Positions 43,509 to 51,852 of a stretch of DNA of 64,000 nucleotides are shown piece after piece (within the stretch, counting starts at the first letter, position 1; each line of letters starts with the position of its first letter). The stretch is from JALOAT01 sp041685115 (lineage in GTDB: Bacteria > Pseudomonadota > Gammaproteobacteria > Thiohalomonadales > Thiohalomonadaceae). Where the stretch lies: positions 186,001-250,000 of the forward strand of contig JAWLGK010000001.1 of assembly GCA_041685115.1 (NCBI GenBank), in the 5' to 3' direction. Under the pieces are notes generated by a model. The model made no database searches. It was not told where the DNA came from and saw only the letters and a list, made by a program, of their open reading frames with translations. The translations under genes were made by a program, and so were the position numbers.

Positions 43509-45470
43509 TTAGCCTGCCGCCGCCCGTGCCGTCTCCTGGGCCGCGCCCAGTGGCCGGTTGATGGTCGACAGGATGCTGCGCACCTCAGCATACTGCGTGC
43601 GCAGCATGCTGGATGACTTCTCCAACTCCTCGATGCGCGACTGCAAGGTGTCGCGCGACTCGTTAATCTTGCGCAAATTTTCGAGACGCTGCTCCATCTG
43701 TTCCTTATGGTCCTTGATCTGCTTGACCAGCGGGCTCATGACCGCCTTGCTCCAGTGCTCCGCATCCTTATGCGCCTTGAAGAAGATGTTGCGCGCATGG
43801 CTGACCAGGGAAATAAAAAATTTCTTGATCACGTAGTGCTGCTCGGTAGCCACTGTGAGCGGGCTGTTGCGGAACGTCTCGGCGTCCTGCTTGAGTTGTT
43901 CGAATTCCCTTTGGTACTCCGCCACGTTATAGAGCACCGGTTTGATCTCGGTGATACCGTGCTCCTGATGGAACTTGCGATACACGGTAACTACCAGCCG
44001 GTTGAGCTGCTCCGTGTAGGTACCGACCTCGCGCAGTTTTTCCTCCACGCCGTCGAAAAAGGTCTTCATGCCGAGCTTCATACCGTGGGTGGTCCAACTG
44101 CCGCTCATTGCCTCACGGGTCTGTGAGACCAGCTTGTCCAGTTCGGAAAGGCTGAGCAGGTCAAGCAGCTTCTTGCTCTGCTCGGACAAGATGCGTTTGT
44201 TGGCCTGAAAACTCTCCACGTTCTTGAAGTAGGCCACCTGTTCCTCGCGGGCCTTCTTCATGAGATGTTCGATCACGTCGTTGTTCTTGCCCGACAGATC
44301 CTTGAGCTCCTGCAACTGCTTGGTGGCGGAATTGAGCCGCGACGCCAGCAGGTCGTGGGATTCCTTCACCATGGAGCCGATCTCGTTCACCACGTGCTGG
44401 CGCACCAGGCTCTGCTTGTAGGGCAGGATGTCCCTGGCGAAGTAGCCTTCCAGATGCAGGATGTTGCTGCGTTCGATCAGCGCGTTGTCGTGGCGGATTT
44501 TCGCCAACAGGCCTTTTTGCGCTGACACCGGGAATACGCGCGAGGCCTCCATGCCGAGGGTCTGAGATACCTTGCGCGCCTGCTCATCAATGGATTTTTC
44601 TACGGCGTCCGGGGTCTTGAGTTCATCCCACAGCACGTCCACCTTGTTCAGCACCACCACCACGCCGTTTTCCTTGTGGAGGGATTTCACGTTGTGCTTC
44701 CACATGTCCAGGTCGGACTTGGTGACGCCGGTGTCGGCGGCGAGTACGAACACCACCGCGTGCGCGTTGGGCAGCATGCTCACGGTGAGCTCGGGCTCGG
44801 TGCCCAAGGCGTTCAGGCCCGGCGTGTCGAGGATGACCAGGCCCTGCTTGAGCATCGGGTGCGGGAAGCTGATCAGGGCATGGCGCCACATGGGGATGTC
44901 GATGCCCTCCGGCACCGTGCCGTCAGGGGAATGCAGTTGCAGATCCTCGTCCCGGTAAAGCCCGAGCTCGCGCGCCTCCTGGAGCGGCACGCGCTTGGTG
45001 CGCACCACCTCCTGGAAGGCCTCGGCCATGCTGTCGGGAGAACTCAGGTCGAGGGGGATGTGGGTCCAATGAATGGGTTCATTGCGGAACTCGGCGATAC
45101 TGGTTTCCTTCAGCCGGGTCTCGATGGGCAGCAGACGGATGTAGGCTTCCTGTGCCTTGTTGTCCCAGAACATCTCGGTGGGGCACATGGTGGTCCGGCC
45201 GGCCTCGGAGGGCAGCAGGCGGCGGTCATACTCGGAAAAGAAAATGGCGTTGATGAGTTCCGTCTTGCCCCGCGCGAACTCGGCTACGAAGGCGATAGTC
45301 AGCCGATCGCTTTGCAGTGCGTCGAGAATCTCGAAGATGCGCAGTTCGTCCTCGCTGTCGACCATGTCGTTCGCCTCCAGCCACTTCTGGTAGCGCACGA
45401 TGCCCTCGCGCAGATCGGACTTCCACCGATCGAAGGCCTGCATCTGCTCGCTCAAACGCTCATTCGACAT
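43509..45470 (-). CDS. dynamin-like large GTPase
   Basis: A 653-residue dynamin-superfamily protein. The G domain has P-loop FVAEFARGKTELINAI (about residues 61-76), switch T (GRTTMCPTE), G3 VILDTPGLNAL and G4 LNKVDVL. The C-terminal half is long alpha-helical/coiled coil (EQMEQRLENLRKINESRDTLQSRIEELEK near the end). No TM segment is obvious, so membrane contact would be peripheral. Bacterial relatives remodel or protect membranes, some in phage or stress defence; the role here is unknown. ATG 45470 is the likely start. Confidence 0.88.
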   Translation of the reverse strand: MSNERLSEQMQAFDRWKSDLREGIVRYQKWLEANDMVDSEDELRIFEILDALQSDRLTIAFVAEFARGKTELINAIFFSEYDRRLLPSEAGRTTMCPTEMFWDNKAQEAYIRLLPIETRLKETSIAEFRNEPIHWTHIPLDLSSPDSMAEAFQEVVRTKRVPLQEARELGLYRDEDLQLHSPDGTVPEGIDIPMWRHALISFPHPMLKQGLVILDTPGLNALGTEPELTVSMLPNAHAVVFVLAADTGVTKSDLDMWKHNVKSLHKENGVVVVLNKVDVLWDELKTPDAVEKSIDEQARKVSQTLGMEASRVFPVSAQKGLLAKIRHDNALIERSNILHLEGYFARDILPYKQSLVRQHVVNEIGSMVKESHDLLASRLNSATKQLQELKDLSGKNNDVIEHLMKKAREEQVAYFKNVESFQANKRILSEQSKKLLDLLSLSELDKLVSQTREAMSGSWTTHGMKLGMKTFFDGVEEKLREVGTYTEQLNRLVVTVYRKFHQEHGITEIKPVLYNVAEYQREFEQLKQDAETFRNSPLTVATEQHYVIKKFFISLVSHARNIFFKAHKDAEHWSKAVMSPLVKQIKDHKEQMEQRLENLRKINESRDTLQSRIEELEKSSSMLRTQYAEVRSILSTINRPLGAAQETARAAAG

Positions 45471-45567
45471 GACAAGGACTCTTAGTTGGTGACTGCTGCC
45501 GCGACGCCGCAAGCCGCATGACTGCTACAAACCGCTGAACGCCGGGGAATTTTAACAGCAACAAGGC

Positions 45568-45879
45568 TCAGCGTAACGGCGGCCGGCCCGGCTCCCATGT
45601 GATGCCGGTCACGTTCGGAAAGGAACGCGGACGGCTGATGCGCAGGCGCTTGTCGCGCCCGGTTTCACCCGCCACCAGGCTGACTGCGGAAGGGGCGACG
45701 CCGAAGGCCTTGGCGACGAAACGCAGCAGATGCTCGTTGGCCTTGCCGTCCACCGGCGGCGCAGTGATGCGCACCTTCAGCTGTTCGCCGTGGGGACCTA
45801 CCAGCTCGTCACGGCTGGCACGCGGCTGCACGCGCAAATCGAGCAGCAGGTCTTCCCCTTCCCAACGGACCGCTGGCAT
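45568..45879 (-). CDS. yggU: DUF167 family protein YggU
   Basis: A 103-residue small alpha/beta protein. The signature LDLRVQPRASRDELVGPHGEQLKVRITAPPVDGKANEHLLRFVAKAFGV identifies DUF167. Function is unknown. It follows yggT by 35 bases on the same strand, the conserved proC-yggT-yggU order. Confidence 0.94.
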   Translation of the reverse strand: MPAVRWEGEDLLLDLRVQPRASRDELVGPHGEQLKVRITAPPVDGKANEHLLRFVAKAFGVAPSAVSLVAGETGRDKRLRISRPRSFPNVTGITWEPGRPPLR

Positions 45880-45914
45880 CCCAGTTCCCCTAAACGTGCC
45901 GCAAGCCCGGCGTG

Positions 45915-46478
45915 TCAGCCCGCCAGGCCACGCAGCGGAGGCATGATGAGCATGAGCATGACCTGCAGCCCGATGATGGCCACCAGCGGCGAGAGGTCGA
46001 AGCCGGCGATCGGCGGCATCAGGCGGCGGATGGGGCGCAGGATGGGGTCGTTGAGGCTGTGCAGGGCGTCGGCCATGGGGTTATAGCGCCCCGGATTGAT
46101 CCAGCTGAGCAGCGCCTCGATGAGGATGGAGAAGATGAACACGTACACCGTCAGCTCGACGAGCTCGGCGACGGCCAGCAGGAACAGCGTTCCCGGGCCG
46201 ATGGCAAACCCGTTCAACGCGGCGATCAGGCCGAGCGCCACCATCTGCAACACCAGCATCAACACCACGGCGGCGAGATCGAGGCCCGCCAGCCCCGGGA
46301 TGACGCGCCGCAGCGGCTTGAGGGCCGGGTTGGTCACCTTCACCAGGAACTGCGACAGCGGGTTGTAGAAACTGGCCCGCACCCATTGCAACAGAAAGCG
46401 CAACAACACCGCGATGATGTAGAGCTGGAACAGGGTATTGATGAGAAACGCCAGCGGCGTGGCGAGATAGCCGGTCAT
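45915..46478 (-). CDS. yggT: YggT family membrane protein
   Basis: A 187-residue protein made of two tandem YGGT domains, each with paired hydrophobic helices and the P-x(2)-NP-x-L-x-P-x-R-R-x-I-P motif: VTNPALKPLRRVIP and LNDPILRPIRRLMPP. Family members have been linked to osmotic tolerance and to membrane protein positioning; the exact role is unclear. Its start overlaps proC by four bases. Confidence 0.94.
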   Translation of the reverse strand: MTGYLATPLAFLINTLFQLYIIAVLLRFLLQWVRASFYNPLSQFLVKVTNPALKPLRRVIPGLAGLDLAAVVLMLVLQMVALGLIAALNGFAIGPGTLFLLAVAELVELTVYVFIFSILIEALLSWINPGRYNPMADALHSLNDPILRPIRRLMPPIAGFDLSPLVAIIGLQVMLMLIMPPLRGLAG

Positions 46479-47305
46479 CCTTGGCCTCCCAACAGGCGGG
46501 CGAGTTCCTCGGAGCGGTCGCTGGCAGCCCGCAGGGCGCGGCGGAACAGACGACGCAGGTCGCCTTCCTCAAGCACGCGCAGGGCCTGCTCGGTGGTGCC
46601 ACCCGGTGAGGTCACCCGTTGGCGCAGGGTGGCCGCGTCGTCGGAGGATTCGAGGGCCATCTTGGCGGCGCCGAAGGCGGTCTGCAGGGTGAGCAGGCGG
46701 GCGGTCTCCTTGCCGAGGCCCAGTTCCGAGGCGGCACTCTCCAGTGCCTCCATGACCAGGAAGAAATAGGCCGGCCCGCTGCCCGACAGGGCGGTCACCG
46801 CGTCCATCTGCTCTTCGCGTTCCAGCCAAAGGGTGAGTCCGACGGCGCGCATGATGCCTTCCGCCAATTCCTTCTGCACGCCATTGACGCGGGCGTTGGC
46901 CACCAGCGCCGTGGCGCCGCATTGCACCAGGGCGGGGGTGTTGGGCATGGTGCGCACGATGGCGGGTTTGCCGCCGAGCCAGCGTTCCATGTCGGTGAGG
47001 CGGATGCCTGCCGCGATGGAGACAAAGAGCGGGTTGCGCTCGCTCGCCGCGGGGGCGATGGCCCGACACACCTGGCCGAGTACCTGCGGCTTGACCGCCA
47101 GCACCGCCACGTCCACCTGCCGCACCAAGGCCTCGTTGTCCTCCATGACCTGGATGCCGTAGCTCTCGCGGAGATGCTCACGCTGCTGCGGGTCCGGTTC
47201 GGAGACGAACAGGGTCGTGGGGTCCTGGTGATCGGCGACCAGGCCGCCGATGAGGCTGCGCGCCATGTTGCCGCCGCCGATGAAACCGATGGTGGATGCT
47301 CTCAT
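46475..47305 (-). CDS. proC: pyrroline-5-carboxylate reductase
   Basis: Last step of proline synthesis. The 276-residue protein has the NAD(P) loop IGFIGGGNMARSLIGG, VLAVKPQ, RTMPNTPALV, and the C-terminal family signature DAVTALSGSGPAYFF followed by LRQRVTSPGGTTEQAL. It lies downstream of yggS across a repeat element and upstream of yggT. Confidence 0.96.
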   Translation of the reverse strand: MRASTIGFIGGGNMARSLIGGLVADHQDPTTLFVSEPDPQQREHLRESYGIQVMEDNEALVRQVDVAVLAVKPQVLGQVCRAIAPAASERNPLFVSIAAGIRLTDMERWLGGKPAIVRTMPNTPALVQCGATALVANARVNGVQKELAEGIMRAVGLTLWLEREEQMDAVTALSGSGPAYFFLVMEALESAASELGLGKETARLLTLQTAFGAAKMALESSDDAATLRQRVTSPGGTTEQALRVLEEGDLRRLFRRALRAASDRSEELARLLGGQG

Positions 47306-47369
47306 TGTGCTCGGGGTTTGGTTAGGCCGGCTAAAGCATAACGGCTGTCTTGCTTGGCTGCCATGCAAA

Positions 47370-47489
47370 AAGCCTGAACACGGGAATACGGGAACACGGG
47401 GGAAATCCTTCCATGTCTTTCCCAACCCCGGGAGCGGCCTCAGGCCGCTCCCACAAATCAGGAAATCCCGTGTTCCCGTGTTAAGGCTT
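47370..47489. repeat. type A inverted repeat, copy 3 (yggS-proC junction), with inner palindrome
   Basis: Arms 47370-47392 (AAGCCTGAACACGGGAATAC and GGG) and 47467-47489 pair over 23 bases with two mismatches. The units are shorter (ACACGGGA-type). Inside, GGAGCGGCCT-C-AGGCCGCTCC at 47431-47451 is a perfect 10-base REP-like hairpin. Arm 2 supplies the last two codons and the stop of yggS (AAG-CCT-TAA read on the minus strand). Confidence 0.9.
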
Positions 47490-48203
47490 ATCCATTTGAC
47501 CGTAATCGCGGGCGCCGAAGATGGCGCTGCCCACCCTGACCAGCGTGGCGCCCTCGGCCACTGCTGCCTCCAGGTCGTCGGACATGCCCATGGACAGGGT
47601 GTCGAGGCCGTAGCCTTCGGCATTGAGACCTTCGAGGGCCTCGCGCAGGGCACGGAAGGGGGCGCGCTGGGCCACAGGGTCGTCGCTGGGGGCGGGGATG
47701 GTCATGAGGCCACGCAGCCGCAAGCGGGGCAGGGCGCGCAGCGCCGCGGCGAGGGCCGGCAGCTCCGCGAAATCCACGCCTGATTTGCTGGCTTCGCCAC
47801 TGGTATTCACCTGGATACAGACCTGCAACGGCGGCAGGTGCGCGGGACGCTGGTCGTTCAGGCGCTGGGCGATCTTCAGGCGGTCGATGGTGTGCACCCA
47901 GTGAAAGTTCTCGGCGACGGGGCGGGTCTTGTTGGATTGCAGCGGGCCGATGAAGTGCCACTCCAGGTGGAGGTCTGCCAGCGCGGCGATCTTCGCGAGC
48001 GCCTCCTGCAGGTAGTTCTCGCCGAAGCGGACCTGACCGGCTGCCGCACAGGCCCGCACCGCTTCCGTGGGGAAGGTCTTGCTTACTGCGAGCAGCGTCA
48101 CGGAATGGGGCGGTCGCCCCGCGTCATCCTCCGCTTCGCGAATGTTTCGGCGCACGGCGGCGAGCCGTGTCGCGATGGCGTTCATGTTGTCTGTCATAGG
48201 CAT
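47481..48203 (-). CDS. yggS: YggS/PROSC pyridoxal-phosphate homeostasis protein
   Basis: A 240-residue single-domain fold-type III PLP-binding protein that buffers PLP. The PLP lysine is in LLAVSKTFP (about residue 40). FGENYLQEALAKI, EWHFIGPLQSNKTRPVA and the C-terminal LSMGMSDDLEAAVAEGATLVRVGSAIFG are signatures. Several in-frame ATGs exist (48203, 48197, 48185); none has a strong ribosome site. Its last two codons and stop lie within a type A repeat arm. Confidence 0.95.
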   Translation of the reverse strand: MPMTDNMNAIATRLAAVRRNIREAEDDAGRPPHSVTLLAVSKTFPTEAVRACAAAGQVRFGENYLQEALAKIAALADLHLEWHFIGPLQSNKTRPVAENFHWVHTIDRLKIAQRLNDQRPAHLPPLQVCIQVNTSGEASKSGVDFAELPALAAALRALPRLRLRGLMTIPAPSDDPVAQRAPFRALREALEGLNAEGYGLDTLSMGMSDDLEAAVAEGATLVRVGSAIFGARDYGQMDKP

Positions 48204-48269
48204 ACGTTATAAGTTATCGCTCGCGACCGCGGGTAGGGTCACCGATAACAACACCAAGAGTCACCGCCC

Positions 48270-49307
48270 ATGGATATTACCGAACTGCTTGCCTTCGGCG
48301 TCAAAAACGGCGCTTCCGACCTGCACCTCTCCGCGGGACTGCCGCCGATGATCCGCGTCGACGGCGATGTGCGGCGCATCAACCTGCCGCCCCTCGACCA
48401 CAAGGCCGTACACGGCCTCGTGTACGACATCATGAATGACAAGCAGCGCAAGGACTACGAGGAATTCCTAGAGACCGACTTCTCGTTCGAGATTAAGGGC
48501 CTCGCGCGCTTTCGTGTGAATGCCTTCAACCACCACCGTGGCTCGGGTGCGGTGTTTCGTACCATCCCGTCCAAAATCCTCACCCTGGAGCAGCTCAACT
48601 GCCCGCCGATCTTCAAGACCATCGCCGACAACCCGCGCGGCATCGTACTGGTGACCGGGCCGACCGGCTCGGGCAAGTCGACCACGCTCGCCGCGATGAT
48701 CGACTACAAGAACGACAACGAGTACGGCCACATCCTCACCGTCGAGGACCCCATTGAGTTCGTCCACGAATCCAAGAAGTGCCTCATCAACCAGCGTGAG
48801 GTGCATCGCGATACCCTGGGCTTCAACGAGGCGCTGCGTTCGGCCTTGCGTGAGGACCCTGACGTGGTCCTGGTGGGCGAAATGCGTGACCTGGAAACCA
48901 TCCGCCTGGCGCTCACCGCCGCCGAAACCGGCCACCTGGTGTTCGGCACCCTGCATACCAGTTCGGCCGCCAAGACCATCGACCGCATCATCGACGTGTT
49001 CCCCGCCGCGGAGAAGGACATGGTGCGCGCCATGCTTTCCGAATCCCTGCGCGCCGTCATCTCCCAGACCCTGCTCAAGAAGACCGGCGGTGGCCGCGTC
49101 GCGGCGCATGAAATCATGATCGGCACGCCGGCCATCCGCAATCTCATCCGCGAGGGCAAGGTCGCGCAGATGTACTCGGCTATTCAGACCGGCCAGAGCC
49201 TCGGCATGCAGACCCTCGACCAGAACCTGCAGGACCTGGTGCAGCGCGGCATCACCTCCAAGCAGGAGGCCCGCCTCAAGGCCGCCAACAAGGACGTGTT
49301 CAACTGA
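48270..49307 (+). CDS. pilT: type IV pilus retraction ATPase PilT
   Basis: Hexameric retraction motor, 345 residues. Walker A GPTGSGKSTT, Asp box EYGHILTVEDPIEF, Walker B LVGEMRD and His box TLHTSSAAKTIDRIID are intact, as is the C-terminal AIRNLIREGK motif of PilT. It is divergent from yggS and upstream of pilU. Together with the pilGHIJ-chpA cluster at 58-64 kb this indicates twitching motility. Confidence 0.97.
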   Translation: MDITELLAFGVKNGASDLHLSAGLPPMIRVDGDVRRINLPPLDHKAVHGLVYDIMNDKQRKDYEEFLETDFSFEIKGLARFRVNAFNHHRGSGAVFRTIPSKILTLEQLNCPPIFKTIADNPRGIVLVTGPTGSGKSTTLAAMIDYKNDNEYGHILTVEDPIEFVHESKKCLINQREVHRDTLGFNEALRSALREDPDVVLVGEMRDLETIRLALTAAETGHLVFGTLHTSSAAKTIDRIIDVFPAAEKDMVRAMLSESLRAVISQTLLKKTGGGRVAAHEIMIGTPAIRNLIREGKVAQMYSAIQTGQSLGMQTLDQNLQDLVQRGITSKQEARLKAANKDVFN

Positions 49308-49351
49308 TTGACCATTCAAGTGCGCTACTGAACGCAAGCGGTTTCGAAGAA

Positions 49352-49579
49352 AAAAACATTGACCACGGGGGACACGGGGAACTCGGGGGGGGGGAAAGGC
49401 CTCAGGTATGTGGGGGAGCGGGCTTCTGCTCACGATTCTTGGCTCTGCGGAACTCGTGAGCGCATCGCGAGCAGAAGCTCGCTCTCACAGGGTTGCACCC
49501 ATGCCTGTTCAGGACACCACGCGTTAACTTGATCTTGCCTTTCCCCGTGTTCCCCGTGTCCCCCGTGTTTAATGCTTTT
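49352..49579. repeat. type A inverted repeat, copy 4 (pilT-pilU junction), with inner REP pair
   Basis: Arms 49352-49400 and 49537-49579. They match at about 39 of 43 positions once a run of ten Gs (49385-49394) in arm 1 is allowed to carry five extra bases. The head GAAGAAAAAAAC is at 49346-49357. The spacer holds an inverted REP-like pair: GAGCGGGCTTCTGCTC (about 49416-49431) and GAGCAGAAGCTCGCTC (about 49469-49484), one mismatch in 16. The element occupies most of the 322-base gap; the pilU ribosome site region follows. Confidence 0.92.
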
Positions 49580-49629
49580 CTCCCCATCCGCCTGCGTTCA
49601 TTTGCGGACTTTCCAACAAGGGATTCATC

Positions 49630-50775
49630 ATGGACTTTGATTCGCTGCTGAAGCTGATGGTGCACAAGAGCGCCTCCGACCTGTTTATCACGGCCGGGGT
49701 GCCTCCGAGCATGAAGATCCACGGCAAGATCACGCCGGTGGCGAAGGGCAGCCTCACCCCGGATCAGGCCCGCCAGATCGTCTACAGCGTCATGAACGAG
49801 AAGCAGCGCCAGGAGTTCGAGGAGGACCGCGAGTGCAATTTCGCGCTGTCACGATCGGGCATTGGCCGCTTCCGCGTGAACGTATTCCAGCAGCGCAACC
49901 AGATCGGTATGGTGCTGCGTCGTATCGAGACGCACATCCCCACCTTCGATGATTTGAATCTGCCGTCCATCCTCCAGGACCTGGCCATGACCAAGCGCGG
50001 CATCGTGCTGTTCGTGGGCGGCACGGGCTCCGGTAAGTCCACCTCGCTGGCCTCCATGGTGGACTACCGCAACCGCACCAGCACGGGCCATATCATCACC
50101 ATCGAGGACCCCATTGAATACGTGCACCAGCACCAGAGTTGCATCGTCACGCAACGTGAAGTGGGCATCGATACCGATAATTTCGAAAGCGCGCTGGTGA
50201 ATACCCTGCGTCAGGCGCCGGACGTGATCCTCATCGGCGAAATCCGCCACCGCGAGACCATGGAGTACGCCATCGCCTTCGCGGAAACGGGTCACCTGTG
50301 TCTCGCCACCTTGCATGCGAACAATGCCAATCAGGCGCTGGACCGCATCATCAACTTCTTCCCGGAAGACCGCCGCTCGCAGCTCCTCATGGACTTGTCC
50401 CTGAACCTCAAGGCCGTGGTGGCCCAGCGCCTCATCCCGCGCGCCGACGGTCAGGGCCGCCGCGTGGCCGTGGAGATACTCATCAACACGCCGCTGGTGG
50501 CCGAGCTCATCCTGCGTGGCGAGGTGCACGGCATCAAGGAGCTGATGAAGAAGTCCACCGAACACGGCATGCGCACCTTCGATCAGGCGCTCTACGAACT
50601 CTTCCGTGAAGGCCACATCACCGAACAGGATGCGCTGCGCAATGCCGACTCGGCCAACGAGGTGCGCATCATGATCAAACTCGGCGACAGCGGCACCTCG
50701 GCCGAGGAACTCACCGCGGGACTCGACAACCTTCGCCTCGAGGAAACCGAAGCGTCGGGACGCATCCGCCGCTGA
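49630..50775 (+). CDS. pilU: type IV pilus retraction ATPase accessory PilU
   Basis: PilT paralogue of 381 residues. Walker A GGTGSGKSTS, Asp box TGHIITIEDPIEYVH, Walker B LIGEIRHRE and His box TLHANNANQALDRIINFFPE are present. The C-terminal extension beyond PilT (MIKLGDSGTSAEELTAGLDNLRLEE) is typical of PilU. It assists PilT-driven retraction. It is separated from pilT by a 322-base gap holding a repeat element. Confidence 0.97.
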   Translation: MDFDSLLKLMVHKSASDLFITAGVPPSMKIHGKITPVAKGSLTPDQARQIVYSVMNEKQRQEFEEDRECNFALSRSGIGRFRVNVFQQRNQIGMVLRRIETHIPTFDDLNLPSILQDLAMTKRGIVLFVGGTGSGKSTSLASMVDYRNRTSTGHIITIEDPIEYVHQHQSCIVTQREVGIDTDNFESALVNTLRQAPDVILIGEIRHRETMEYAIAFAETGHLCLATLHANNANQALDRIINFFPEDRRSQLLMDLSLNLKAVVAQRLIPRADGQGRRVAVEILINTPLVAELILRGEVHGIKELMKKSTEHGMRTFDQALYELFREGHITEQDALRNADSANEVRIMIKLGDSGTSAEELTAGLDNLRLEETEASGRIRR

Positions 50776-50782
50776 GGGGTAT

Positions 50783-50944
50783 AACGCGGAGGCCGCAGAG
50801 ACGCGGAGGGCGCGGAGTGAAGAACGGATTACAGATGAAGTACCACCGTGTGGCGCATGGATTCACATGCGAAACCGAGTCCGTGCGCAAAAATCTTTGC
50901 CATTCTTTTCTCCGTGGCCTCCGCGTCTCTGCGGCCTCTGCGTT
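50783..50944. repeat. type B inverted repeat between pilU and pyrK
   Basis: Arm 1 (50783-50817) starts AACGCGGAGGCCGCAGAG and continues ACGCGGAGGGCGCGGAG; arm 2 (50910-50944) is its reverse complement with about four differences. The 92-base spacer is unlike the arms. The genes on both sides are convergent, so the element occupies the joint 3' region. Confidence 0.9.
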
Positions 50945-50967
50945 GTGCTCAACCGCAGGGGAACTGC

Positions 50968-51852
50968 TCAGCCCGGGAACACCGTGCTTGCATCGAACAC
51001 CGGCCCGTCCACGCACACGCGCTTCATGGCCGGGCCGCTGTCGGTGCGTACTTCCACCACGCAGCCGGCGCAGCCGCCGATGCCGCAGGCCATGAATTCT
51101 TCCAGCGAGACCTGGCAGGGCAGGCCGTAGTCGCGGGCGAGTTTCGCGACCGCATCCAGCATGGGGTGCGGGCCGCAGGCGAACACTTCCACTTCGTTGC
51201 GCTGTGCGTCACTGAGCGCATCCAGCCAGGCGCGTGCCAGGTCGGTGACGAAGCCGTCCAGGCAGCCCGCGTAGCCCTGTCGGCTGGCCAGGCGGCTCGG
51301 TACGCCCCAGTCTTCCAGCAGCGGCATGGCGGCGGTGACGTGGGCGGGTACGCCCGGCGCCATGAACTGGCTGGGGCGCGGCGCAAACGGGAAGGGTACT
51401 TCCGAGCCGAGCACCACGAAGGGCTTGAAGGCGGCGTTGCGACGCAGTTCGTCGGCCAGGAACACCATGGGCGGCATGCCCACGCCGCCGCCCATGAGCA
51501 GGGCGCGCGGGCGATCGGCATGGGCGGTGAAACCCGTGCCGATGGGGCCGAGGATGCTGAGTTGCTCGCCCACGCAACGGCTGGACAACAGGCGCGTGCC
51601 TTCACCGAGCACCTTGTAGAGGAAGTCCACGGTACCGGCCTGTGCATCCACGCGCATGATGGAAATGGGCCGGCGCAGCGGGCGCTGTGTGTCGCACTGG
51701 ATGTGGACGAAGCTGCCGGCGCGTGCGCGCGCGGCGATCTGCGGCGCGCGTACGCGCAGCACGTATTGCTCGCCGGCGTGGCACTCATGGGCGAGGACCT
51801 CGGCCTGTTCCAGGAACACCGTGTCGCGATGGGGCTTGTGCATGTCAGTCAT
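50968..51852 (-). CDS. PyrK-like dihydroorotate dehydrogenase electron-transfer subunit
   Basis: A 294-residue FAD/NAD reductase of the PyrK type. The FAD motif RPISIMR (about 57-63), the NAD-side LLMGGGVGMPPMVFLA and CGPHPMLDAV, and a C-terminal [2Fe-2S] motif CGIGGCAGCVVEV ... C are present. In class 1B DHODs PyrK joins PyrDB; no pyrD is in this window. The start overlaps the pyrC' stop by eight bases, making it the last gene of the pyrimidine operon. It could serve another oxidoreductase. Confidence 0.88.
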   Translation of the reverse strand: MTDMHKPHRDTVFLEQAEVLAHECHAGEQYVLRVRAPQIAARARAGSFVHIQCDTQRPLRRPISIMRVDAQAGTVDFLYKVLGEGTRLLSSRCVGEQLSILGPIGTGFTAHADRPRALLMGGGVGMPPMVFLADELRRNAAFKPFVVLGSEVPFPFAPRPSQFMAPGVPAHVTAAMPLLEDWGVPSRLASRQGYAGCLDGFVTDLARAWLDALSDAQRNEVEVFACGPHPMLDAVAKLARDYGLPCQVSLEEFMACGIGGCAGCVVEVRTDSGPAMKRVCVDGPVFDASTVFPG

